Assembly: GCA_001791035.1 (NCBI GenBank)
Contig: MGDX01000002.1
Location: 11,975-21,271, forward strand
Source of the DNA: Candidatus Uhrbacteria bacterium RIFCSPHIGHO2_02_FULL_53_13
GTDB taxonomy: Bacteria > Patescibacteriota > Patescibacteriia > UBA9934 > UBA11717
Length of the DNA: 9,297 nt
Reading direction: 5' to 3'
Part shown: piece by piece, positions 1 through 7,197 of the stretch
Position numbering within the stretch: position 1 is the stretch's first letter
Layout of the letters: the number at the start of each line of letters is the position of its first letter
Notes under the pieces: generated by a model
The model's database searches: none
What the model was told of the DNA's origin: nothing
The model's input: only the letters and a program-made list of their open reading frames with translations
Translations under genes and position numbers: made by a program

Positions 1-658
1 CGTCAATAAACAAAGTTCCTCCAACATCTAAACGTATTTTTCCGCCACCGGCACCACCGTTTTCATCAGGATTTGGACCGCCGGCACCACCAGAACCCAA
101 TAGAGTCGGCGCCGTTGGCGAATCGTATTTGGTGCTTGCCGTGCCTCCTCCCGCCGTAGCCGCACCTCCAATACCACCGTGTCCCGCACCACCGCGCCCA
201 CCATCTCCATATCCGCTCGTCGTTTGTGCACATACGCCCGTTGAGGTGTTGGGACCATATCCGTCTTGGCTTGCGTTCGTCCCGCCGGCACATCCCTTTC
301 CGGATACAAGAATCTCCCCGGTAAGCGTTAGATTGCCGGTAGTAGTAATATTCACGCCAGTGGAATCCGATGCCGCGTGCGTCAATACAACTCCCGACCC
401 CACAACAACGGATGCCGCACTTACGGCAGCATCCAGCACACAATAGCCATCGCCCCCTGTATTACTAAAGGTTACATCATTGTCAGTGAGATCCGATTCA
501 GTGACTGCCGTTGGCGAACCGGAAGTTCCAGAACAATTCACAGTGACGGCTGCGGCACGAACGGATTGTAATGTTATAGCGACACCCGCAAGAACAGATC
601 CTAGAAAAACAAACACAAAAACAACGACTACTATCCTTGTTCTTATCACTGTAGACAT
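1..658 (-). CDS. Secreted glycine-rich surface protein, 5' part (C-terminus off the left edge)
   Basis: The first 219 residues of an open frame run off the left edge without a stop. The start at 658 is followed by a basic n-region and a strong hydrophobic stretch (about residues 9-30), then SVRAAA, giving an A-x-A type signal peptidase site near residue 36-37. Residues 40-120 are Thr/Val/Ser-rich and look beta-stranded, with phrases such as NLTLTGEILVSG. Residues 148-208 are rich in GG and GGAGG runs, ending in GGAGGGKIRLDVGGTLFI, a pattern common in beta-helical or adhesin-like cell-surface proteins. Four cysteines (42, 73, 123, 143) are visible. It lies downstream of the giant surface-protein gene on the same strand but has its own promoter and is separated by a terminator. 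No Shine-Dalgarno precedes the ATG. I do not recognise a named family; an extracellular structural or adhesive role is inference. Confidence 0.85.
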   Translation of the reverse strand, partial: MSTVIRTRIVVVVFVFVFLGSVLAGVAITLQSVRAAAVTVNCSGTSGSPTAVTESDLTDNDVTFSNTGGDGYCVLDAAVSAASVVVGSGVVLTHAASDSTGVNITTTGNLTLTGEILVSGKGCAGGTNASQDGYGPNTSTGVCAQTTSGYGDGGRGGAGHGGIGGAATAGGGTASTKYDSPTAPTLLGSGGAGGPNPDENGGAGGGKIRLDVGGTLFID

Positions 659-688
659 ACTATCTATTTTGCGATCCTGATTTCAGTG

Positions 689-697
689 AGTATATCA
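689..697 (-). promoter_or_regulatory. Extended -10 promoter for the glycine-rich protein gene
   Basis: On the minus strand this reads TGATATACT, an extended -10 (TGn plus TATACT, one mismatch to TATAAT). It would start transcription near 682, leaving a leader of about 25 nt before the ATG at 658. A perfect TTGACA lies further upstream at 721-726, but 26 bp from the -10 hexamer, too far for a standard pair, so the extended -10 is the likely determinant. Confidence 0.55.
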
Positions 698-750
698 CAA
701 AAGATGCAAATGATTTACAATGTCAATCACGCGAATTGATGGAATCAGAC

Positions 751-789
751 CCTTGGTGGACAAAGGGGCCTGTCCCCTTTGTCCACAGG
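751..789. repeat. REP-like palindrome with GGGGACAGG-type core
   Basis: A 13-bp perfect inverted repeat (GTGGACAAAGGGG at 756-768, its complement at 774-786) surrounds a 5-nt loop. Three more outer pairs (CCT/AGG, 751-753 with 787-789) form if two bases bulge. There is no T-tract on either side, so it is not a typical terminator. The GGGGACAGG/CCTGTCCCC core with a neighbouring GGTCTGATTCC-like flank (minus strand) resembles repetitive extragenic palindromes moved by REP-associated tyrosine transposases (TnpA-REP/RAYT); that match is from memory. No transposase gene is present in the window. Confidence 0.6.
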
Positions 790-806
790 CCTCCATTGGA
801 AACAAT

Positions 807-830
807 ACCGAGCCCCTTTCGGGGCTCGGT
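807..830 (-). terminator. Intrinsic terminator of the giant surface-protein gene
   Basis: A perfect 10-bp stem, ACCGAGCCCC paired with GGGGCTCGGT, starts 18 bases past the stop codon of the giant gene. On the minus strand the loop is GAAA, a stable GNRA tetraloop, which supports transcription from that strand. The following sequence (ATTGTTTCC) is only moderately T-rich, so termination could be incomplete. Confidence 0.75.
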
Positions 831-848
831 TTGTGACTTGCTACTCAC

Positions 849-3800
849 TCATTCAACGGACGCAAGGGCTGTGCCGATGTTATAGTCGAAGAAGAACACG
901 ACACTCACATCACGCACGAGCTTAGCCCAATTGGCGCCATACTTGGAGGCCGCCGTCGTTTCATTCGGCACATGGCGAATCGTGCCGTCCGATTGCACTT
1001 CATACACTTTCGGATCGGATTGAATCTTGATCAGCGCCCCGCTATTCATGCGCATGCGCTTCCCAAGCGCAAGCTTACGCAACTGGTCGTCTTGCACCAT
1101 GACGACGCTATCAAAGTTGTCGTAGTAGGAGAAGTACGTTCCTTCATCCGGGAACACGCGCCGTGTGCCGTTGGCATCAACGTAGTACACGCCCGAGAGC
1201 TCCACTCCACGGAACAGACTGCCCGCTTTGAGCGTAGATGCCGCCCCATTTGCGAGCGTGACGTCCACTAAAACGCTTGCCGTAGCATCCACGCTTTGCA
1301 CCGAATCCACGGTAACCTCTTCCTTCGCGCCGTCCACCACGATCGCAAAGACGCCAGACTCATCCGTGTCGAGCACTTCGCCGCCGTTACGCACGTCCAC
1401 GCGAATCTTTGCTTTCGCCGCTTTCACGTTCGGTGTCGCCCACACATAGTTGTTGTTTACACCTTGGTGGGAAGCAATCTGCGTATAGGTCACTCCGTCA
1501 TCGTACGAGACGTAGAGATCCACGTCCGTCGCGTTTCCACTCTTACTCCACGACAATACGGTGTTCGCTCCCCCAAAGATCGAGGCTGCCACACCACCTG
1601 GCGTGTTTGCCGTCACGGTCGTTGCCGGCACCGACACACCTCCCGCCCCTCCACCACCGGAGGTCACGGTGACTGTACCAGTGCTTGTTGTCGCCAGCGT
1701 CGTCCCAATGAGCCCTCCTGACGAAAAGTGCTCCATGGAAACCGTGCAGAGGTTCAGAATCGCATCACACACGGTTGAGAACGCTTCCGGTTGACCATTC
1801 GCGTCAATGACCGTGAACACGAGTGAGTTTTCCGACACGCCAGCGCTGACCACATCCGAATCATCGTAAGGAACGGTAATCGTCGCTCCCGGCGTGCTAT
1901 CGGCGCCGAGCGCATTGCCGTTCGAGTCCTTTGGAGTAATCTCATACCCACTCGAACCTACGGCTGCCGTGTTCGGATCCGCGTTATTAATGATGTCAAT
2001 AACGGTTGGATCCTTTTTGACTTCTACTTTTCCCGTTGAGCTATCCGACGTTGAGAGAACACTGGATGGAATGTTGACCTCAAACCCGGTCGCCACATTC
2101 GGGAAGTTCGCCTTCACTCCACTCTTTGGCGATAGCGTCGCAGAGTCCGTCGCCGCCGTAAACCCGGTAATGGCGGTGTCCATTCCAAGCGTCGGTGTAG
2201 AACCCACAACGGCTCCATTCGTGACGACAACGGTACTCGTTGAAGATACCTTTCCGTTTTGTCCAATGGCTTTCACCGTCCATGTGCCGTTTGTGAGATC
2301 CAAATCGGCCTCACCGGTCGTCTCATCGATATCGGCAATGATGCTCTTGAGCGACGTGCCCGATCCGGTGGTTGCCACTACGCGACCGTCTCCAAGATAG
2401 GCGCTTCCGCCCACCTGCGTCGGGATGGTTACGGTCTCTCCGTTTGTACCGGTGGCTTGTGTCAGAGCGATACTCGAACTCAATGTTAGATCTCCGCCGG
2501 AAACCGTTGCCGTAGTAGACGCCGAGTCATACCCATTCTTTTGCGCCTTGACGGTGTACGTACCGTCCGGAACATTGGTCGCCGACAGGTTGTTGTTCGA
2601 TCCACCTTGACCGGTAGACGTCACTTTGAACGAGGCCCCGCTGTCATCCGTAAACAAGATAGTCGCTCCCGCCACGTTGGACGTTCCGTCCGTAATGCGG
2701 CCGCTCACCGTACGCAAGTTCGCAGGAGGCGTACATGTCACCGCCGTCGTAACATTGGCTGTCACGGTAACGGTTTGCGCCGTACAAATATCCCCATACT
2801 TCGGGCTTCCTCCACGCAAGGTATACGTACCTGCTGGAACACTCAATGAATAGACTCCGCTGTTGGCAACACCTGTGCCGGCACCCAATCCGCTGCTGTC
2901 TCGCAAATCCACAAATGCGTCGCTAATACCTGTGATCGTAACGGTGACCGTCCCAACCGTGAGCGTCGTTCCAAAGTTGACTGTCGCGTTTCCAGACGAT
3001 GCATTCACATTTTCCGATCGTCCGCACGGACCTTTTCCGTGTCCGAAACAGTCTACGGTATACGTTCCCGCTTTGACTTTCATCGTATATGTTCCTCCCG
3101 TAGCCATCACACTGTTTCCGCCCGAAGAGCCGAAAGCGTTCACAAACACGCCTTCCGGTGCTGTTCCGGAGATCGTATTGAAGTTACCGGCTGTGGCTTG
3201 AATATCCTGACTCGACAACGACGTGCTGGCCATCACAACCGTTGTACATCCGACTTCACCATAAGCTGATGAGAAGGCGCGAATATTCCACGTCCCAGCT
3301 CCGACATAGAGGGTATAGACACCGTTCGAATTTGTCGGAGTATCGCGGAATGCGCCCTGCGGCGTGAACGTGGTACACGTTCCGCTTGTCGCCACCTTTT
3401 CCGCACTCACGTGCGCGTAGGAAATTCCGTTGCCAGATTCATCTTTGACGGTCCCGGCAATCGTTGTTGAGGACTTGGCAACCGACAAGAACACAGTCGT
3501 CACCGTCGTACCCTTTTGCGTCACGGTTCCGTCTGTCAGCACCGTCACTTCCGCCTCCGCAGGCGGCATGCCCGGCATGAACACTTCCACACGGTAGGCG
3601 CCCGGAGTTACTTTAACCGATGCCACACCATTGGAGTTTGTTTGCGCATAGCCACCGCGACAATCCTTGAAACTTCCATCCGTATTGAAGCATCCGAGCG
3701 GATTGGCGTTTACATATGCATTCGAAATCCCCGTTCCCTTCGTGGCCGTCCCGCATGTTGAAGCATCGTTCGTGCCCCCATCACAGACGGCAACACTAAT

Positions 3801-6599
3801 GGTGTTGTCTGCCGATGTAAGCGAGAAGGTGATTGCCGACGGAGCCGACGCCGTTGGAACCGCTACGCGTTGAAATGGCGGCGGCAAGAAGCTGAACTCC
3901 GGAACTGGCGGCGGTCCACTAGTGAAGTTGGAGAAGTCCATGTGTGGCCCGACTCCGCAATCGTAGTTCTTTCCGCCAAGCAGTTTGAGCGTCGTCGTAC
4001 CGTCTCCCGAACCGTTCAGGGTCACGGTCTTCATGACCGGAGCACTGAACTGAAAGTCAGATGCTCCCGCCGAACAGAACACGTCAATCTGCTTTGTCGC
4101 CAATCCGGCCGTGCCGTCCACCGTCACGGAAAGCGTCTGCGCGCCCGACCCGGCCGCATCCAAGTCCGTGAATTTGAAATTCACGCCAGAAACATTCGCT
4201 CCATCCACCTTCACGTCGCGCCACTGATTTCCTGCCATCAGGTTGGCAAACCCCGTTGGATTCGGTGGCATGCCACACCCATATTGCCCGTTTGACAGAC
4301 TTCCGATAGTCCATACGCCTTCGGAATTTGTCGTCGTCTCTTGATGCCCGACCCAACCTCCGGCGCTCGTTCCTTCAAAGAACCCGCCCATTTGATCACA
4401 GAAGACAGTGATGGTGTTCAATCCCTCGCCTGCATCTTTTACACCGTCGCCATCCGTATCCTTAAAGACGCTTCCGGAAATGCTACGGTCGCCACCTTGA
4501 TTGAGATCAAATGGCGAAGCTGTAATTGTCTGTCCGATTTTCACACCGGTGTTATCCTTCACCACAATCGTCACACGATTACTCGTTGTGGCCGTTGCCG
4601 GCAATGTGAGACCGCTCAACTCAAAGTGAACTCTATCTCCGCTTGCAATCGCCGCGGTGCCGGTTGTCAAAGCAACCGTGCGAGCCGTTCCATTCACGGC
4701 AACAGAAGCGATCGTCGGCGCGTTTGCCGCCGGACCATTGATGTCAACGTTTGACCATGAATTCGCCTTGGCAATCACACTTCCGACACTAAATCCCGTT
4801 GGCCACGTAAGCGTGATCGTTGATCCGGAGGCCATGGCCGCCGGAGCCGGAAACTCGCAAAAGACGCTCGAGGTCGCTCCGGCCAAGCGCGTTTGCGGTT
4901 CGCAGAATTCCGGATTCTCCCAGAAGGTACCCATATTCGTTCCCGACATAAAGTCCTGTCCCATACCACCACCTCCCAAAAACCCTCCCGTGGTTGCAGA
5001 GTCCAGAACCGTAAATGCTTCCACATTATCGCCTCCCGACGTCGAGATATTCACGGCGGCAAGATTTTTGACACCCGTCACCGTCAATTGACACGAAGCT
5101 CCTGTAGAAAGCCCAAGCCCCTGAATTTCCACTTCTTGGCGATCAGGGAAATAGGTAGCTGTCTTTCCAGTGAGTGATACGGGGACCCCCGTTGGACACT
5201 CAAGCGCATAGTTGGCAATGGTTTGCGCTGATGATGTCTGCATCGGCTGATTGAATCGAGCCGTCAGATTGTAGTTATCCGCATCCACGTAATCGAGCGC
5301 CGGCGCCGGAAGCGCGCTTTCTGCCGCAATCGTTGTAAAGCACTTGTTTTGAACCGTTGCGGTCATGGCATTACCTGCAATATCTTTCACACCGGTCCCT
5401 CCTCCAACAACCGAGAAACAGTATCGCGTGTTCGCTGTAAGAGCCGTTGGCAACTGCACAATGGCCCCAATGCCGCCATCGGTGCTCTCAACGAGCGTCC
5501 CGGCGATCACAGTTTCAGCTCCGTTCAGCGTTGAACTTGTATCCGCATCGGCATAGAGACGCACCGTGTTTGTATTGACCGTAGACGTGTTCATGGTTTC
5601 CGTGAAGTATACGCGTACGGTTGGCGTATAAATCGAGATGTCCACGTCACCATTAGCAGGCACGGTCGTTCCCTCGGTGCGTAGTGCAGGTACGGTGCTG
5701 TCCGTTGACGCTCCCATGCCAAACGTCCAACAATAATCGCCAGACAGTCCAATGCCCGCCGTATTGCGCACCCCAGAAACAATACACGCGTCGTATCGCG
5801 CACCTGCCGCAAAGGTGATGCCCGTAACGGTCAGGGCTCGGCCGGAGAACGCAAGATTGCACGAATCAATGGCGCCACCTTGACACAGGTCCGTTCCAGA
5901 AAAGACGCCCGTTGATGTGTTGATGGTCTGCAATCGAAAGTTCGCCGGATTGTTGATGGCATTTGCCGTACCATCCGCGAGCATATTCCCCGATGGCCCT
6001 TCAGCAAACGTGGCAATGAGTGAGCTCAAGTTTGTCGGCATGCTGGTGCCAGAAGGCGTCACCGACTCTATGCGCGGCGGAGTGGTGTTCGTTCCAAAAT
6101 CAATACTCCCCGTTCGGAAAATGCGAACCGTGGCCGCCGCCGCCCCTTGACTCGTTGAGGCAGTTTGTACCCCGGTGCCAATCGTAAACTTGTACGTCGT
6201 TGAAGGAACCAAGCTTCCCGTCGTGCACGTGATAGTCCTATCGCTGTTTGAAAGCGCCACGGCCGTACACTTGTTTGTAGACGTGTCGGGCGTTGCGCAC
6301 GTCACCGCGTCGGTCGCACCTGTACACGTATACAACGTGACATTCGTTGTGTTGACTGTGCCAACGGTAAGCGCTTCGTTGGCGGTAATATCAACTAACG
6401 CTTCAATAGGAACAAACGACTGACCGTTTGGCGGACCGCCGCCGCTAAACGCCGGTATGCCCGCTCGCGACACCATCGCAAACGAAAGAACCCCCAACAA
6501 AACAAGCGTCGCCAAACCGGCCCACACTCCAACCGAGTGCCATCCGGCATGCGACACCAACGTTCCACGAGACGTGGAATCAAACAAAATGTTACGCAT
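849..6599 (-). CDS. Giant multi-domain surface protein (Ig-like, SdrD B-like, carboxypeptidase-regulatory-like modules, duplicated C-terminal domain)
   Basis: A 1916-residue exported protein. A hydrophobic segment (about 25-43) acts as signal peptide or N-terminal anchor. About 60-424 hold three Big_5-like Ig domains (for example TPPRIESVTPSG at 173; STVPALRTEG at 301), with a fourth similar module to about 533. A Gly/Met-rich spacer (538-560) leads to another beta domain. Near 704-726, SISGSVFKDTDGDGVKDAGE is an SdrD B-like start with a Ca-binding-type Asp loop. Several carboxypeptidase-regulatory-like modules follow (for example IAGTVKDESGNGISYAHV at 1047; VSGRITDG at 1298). About 1480-1630 ends in MEHFSSGGL; 1665-1760 is an Fn3-like module; 1793-1910 is a duplicated C-terminal domain. 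No LPXTG motif or C-terminal membrane segment is present. An adhesive or structural role is inferred. The start at 6599 is preferred because the frame open to 6764 would overlap the lipoprotein gene and its terminator. No Shine-Dalgarno is visible. Confidence 0.93.
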   Translation of the reverse strand: MRNILFDSTSRGTLVSHAGWHSVGVWAGLATLVLLGVLSFAMVSRAGIPAFSGGGPPNGQSFVPIEALVDITANEALTVGTVNTTNVTLYTCTGATDAVTCATPDTSTNKCTAVALSNSDRTITCTTGSLVPSTTYKFTIGTGVQTASTSQGAAAATVRIFRTGSIDFGTNTTPPRIESVTPSGTSMPTNLSSLIATFAEGPSGNMLADGTANAINNPANFRLQTINTSTGVFSGTDLCQGGAIDSCNLAFSGRALTVTGITFAAGARYDACIVSGVRNTAGIGLSGDYCWTFGMGASTDSTVPALRTEGTTVPANGDVDISIYTPTVRVYFTETMNTSTVNTNTVRLYADADTSSTLNGAETVIAGTLVESTDGGIGAIVQLPTALTANTRYCFSVVGGGTGVKDIAGNAMTATVQNKCFTTIAAESALPAPALDYVDADNYNLTARFNQPMQTSSAQTIANYALECPTGVPVSLTGKTATYFPDRQEVEIQGLGLSTGASCQLTVTGVKNLAAVNISTSGGDNVEAFTVLDSATTGGFLGGGGMGQDFMSGTNMGTFWENPEFCEPQTRLAGATSSVFCEFPAPAAMASGSTITLTWPTGFSVGSVIAKANSWSNVDINGPAANAPTIASVAVNGTARTVALTTGTAAIASGDRVHFELSGLTLPATATTSNRVTIVVKDNTGVKIGQTITASPFDLNQGGDRSISGSVFKDTDGDGVKDAGEGLNTITVFCDQMGGFFEGTSAGGWVGHQETTTNSEGVWTIGSLSNGQYGCGMPPNPTGFANLMAGNQWRDVKVDGANVSGVNFKFTDLDAAGSGAQTLSVTVDGTAGLATKQIDVFCSAGASDFQFSAPVMKTVTLNGSGDGTTTLKLLGGKNYDCGVGPHMDFSNFTSGPPPVPEFSFLPPPFQRVAVPTASAPSAITFSLTSADNTISVAVCDGGTNDASTCGTATKGTGISNAYVNANPLGCFNTDGSFKDCRGGYAQTNSNGVASVKVTPGAYRVEVFMPGMPPAEAEVTVLTDGTVTQKGTTVTTVFLSVAKSSTTIAGTVKDESGNGISYAHVSAEKVATSGTCTTFTPQGAFRDTPTNSNGVYTLYVGAGTWNIRAFSSAYGEVGCTTVVMASTSLSSQDIQATAGNFNTISGTAPEGVFVNAFGSSGGNSVMATGGTYTMKVKAGTYTVDCFGHGKGPCGRSENVNASSGNATVNFGTTLTVGTVTVTITGISDAFVDLRDSSGLGAGTGVANSGVYSLSVPAGTYTLRGGSPKYGDICTAQTVTVTANVTTAVTCTPPANLRTVSGRITDGTSNVAGATILFTDDSGASFKVTSTGQGGSNNNLSATNVPDGTYTVKAQKNGYDSASTTATVSGGDLTLSSSIALTQATGTNGETVTIPTQVGGSAYLGDGRVVATTGSGTSLKSIIADIDETTGEADLDLTNGTWTVKAIGQNGKVSSTSTVVVTNGAVVGSTPTLGMDTAITGFTAATDSATLSPKSGVKANFPNVATGFEVNIPSSVLSTSDSSTGKVEVKKDPTVIDIINNADPNTAAVGSSGYEITPKDSNGNALGADSTPGATITVPYDDSDVVSAGVSENSLVFTVIDANGQPEAFSTVCDAILNLCTVSMEHFSSGGLIGTTLATTSTGTVTVTSGGGGAGGVSVPATTVTANTPGGVAASIFGGANTVLSWSKSGNATDVDLYVSYDDGVTYTQIASHQGVNNNYVWATPNVKAAKAKIRVDVRNGGEVLDTDESGVFAIVVDGAKEEVTVDSVQSVDATASVLVDVTLANGAASTLKAGSLFRGVELSGVYYVDANGTRRVFPDEGTYFSYYDNFDSVVMVQDDQLRKLALGKRMRMNSGALIKIQSDPKVYEVQSDGTIRHVPNETTAASKYGANWAKLVRDVSVVFFFDYNIGTALASVE
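870..1190 (-). repeat. Internally duplicated C-terminal domain of the giant protein (coding repeat)
   Basis: Residues 1804-1847 (VYYVDANGTRRVFPDEGTYF onward) and 1865-1910 (VYEVQSDGTIRHVPNETTAA onward) align as two units. Shared positions include VY-V, the D/N-GT-R-V-P-E-T core, an aromatic Y-NF/NW block and a V-D/V-DV stretch. From memory this two-unit module is frequent at the ends of Patescibacteria exported proteins, often after Ig-like domains; its function is unknown to me. The DNA copies are diverged, so this is an old protein-level duplication, not a recent DNA repeat. Confidence 0.7.
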
Positions 6600-6641
6600 A
6601 GTACGCGAATTATTTTCGTGCGTGACTAATAGATAATCCCA

Positions 6642-6675
6642 TTGTAAAACAAGAACGTGTCCATGACACGCTCTT
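6642..6675 (-). terminator. Intrinsic terminator after the lipoprotein gene
   Basis: On the minus strand AAGAGCGTGTC, a 3-nt ATG loop and GACACGTTCTT form an 11-bp stem with one G-U pair, followed by GTTTTAC. It begins 22 bases after the lipoprotein stop codon and ends about 43 bases before the giant gene's ATG. It should separate the two transcription units, so the giant gene needs its own promoter in 6600-6650. I see only weak candidates there (for example TGGGATTAT). Confidence 0.7.
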
Positions 6676-6697
6676 GGCTGTGGATAAGGTTGGTTCT

Positions 6698-7123
6698 TTA
6701 GTATCGGAAGGTTTTGAAATAGTCGTCGCTCGTGTCTTGGACGCCGTCTTCCCCTTCTGTCCATAGCGTGAATGAGCGCGCCTCGTTTGAACGCAGTTTG
6801 ATGGGGTTTTGAAAAGTATCGTTCACCGGTACGTCGCTTTGCGCTTCCATCCAGACAGCAAAAATCTCTTGATTCGGATGCTCTACCACCGTCCCTTTGA
6901 GCAGATACGCTGTAAAGCTTTCAGCGACCGTGTCGAATGCAAACTGCGTAAGTGAACCATCCAGACCGGTAAACGCCGACACGCCGGAATCTGCAAACTC
7001 AAGAGTGCGTTCATCGGTGACTACGTTGTTTTTCGATGGACATCCCACCCCCAAGAGAATGAGTGACAGCATCGCCCCTCCCATAAGCACCGTGGATACG
7101 CGGAACCAGCGTATATGAGTCAT
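6698..7123 (-). CDS. Small putative lipoprotein of unknown function
   Basis: A 141-residue protein with a basic N-terminus (MTHIRWFR), a hydrophobic stretch (about 9-27) and a Cys at 28 in the sequence LLGVGC, followed by PSKNN. The Cys with Gly at -1 suggests lipidation, but -3 is Gly instead of Leu/Val/Ile, so the lipobox is imperfect. The mature part (29-141) is acidic, mixed alpha/beta in look and has no other Cys. It ends in an Asp-rich segment, EGEDGVQDTSDD, near 123-134 that resembles a Ca-binding loop. I do not recognise a family. It is divergent from murL across a 74-bp gap and precedes the giant surface-protein gene, with a terminator between them. No Shine-Dalgarno precedes the ATG. 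A cell-envelope role is inferred from the signal alone. Confidence 0.82.
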   Translation of the reverse strand: MTHIRWFRVSTVLMGGAMLSLILLGVGCPSKNNVVTDERTLEFADSGVSAFTGLDGSLTQFAFDTVAESFTAYLLKGTVVEHPNQEIFAVWMEAQSDVPVNDTFQNPIKLRSNEARSFTLWTEGEDGVQDTSDDYFKTFRY

Positions 7124-7134
7124 AGGTGCATCGG

Positions 7135-7163
7135 TTGAATCATCATGCGCAAAAGCGTATCAT
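7135..7163 (+). promoter_or_regulatory. Sigma70-type promoter of the murL-murD2 operon
   Basis: TTGAAT (7135-7140) and TATCAT (7158-7163) are separated by exactly 17 bp; each hexamer is close to consensus. Transcription would start near 7170, giving a leader of about 28 nt before the murL ATG at 7198. The elements lie in the 74-bp gap shared with the divergent lipoprotein gene, whose own promoter I could not identify with confidence. Confidence 0.65.
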
Positions 7164-7197
7164 GTGTACGGCTTTTGAAGAAATCTAAGCTCTCATC

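Noticed and set aside
129..446. Plus-strand Pro-rich open frame
   Set aside because: Mirror of the Gly-rich coding region on the minus strand (GGN read as NCC); no signal or start context.
721..726. Perfect TTGACA as a -35 element on the minus strand
   Set aside because: The gap to the TATACT hexamer is 26 bp, too long for a normal sigma70 promoter.
849..851. TGA read as glycine (code 25 lineages)
   Set aside because: Reading through would enter the terminator hairpin at once; the other complete genes end in TAA and no frame here needs an internal TGA.
1894..2400. 168-codon open frame on the plus strand
   Set aside because: Antisense to the giant gene; the residue mix reflects the complement of its Thr/Ser/Gly/Val codons, with no domain pattern.
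6720..6760. GspG-like pseudopilin C-terminus in the lipoprotein (GEDGVQDTSDD)
   Set aside because: The protein lacks the type IV pilin N-terminal motif; only the Asp-rich loop is similar.
6600..6764. N-terminal extension of the giant gene up to an ATG at 6764
   Set aside because: It would overlap the lipoprotein gene by 67 bp and translate through that gene's terminator hairpin; the extension is Arg/Pro-rich and the signal segment follows naturally from the ATG at 6599.
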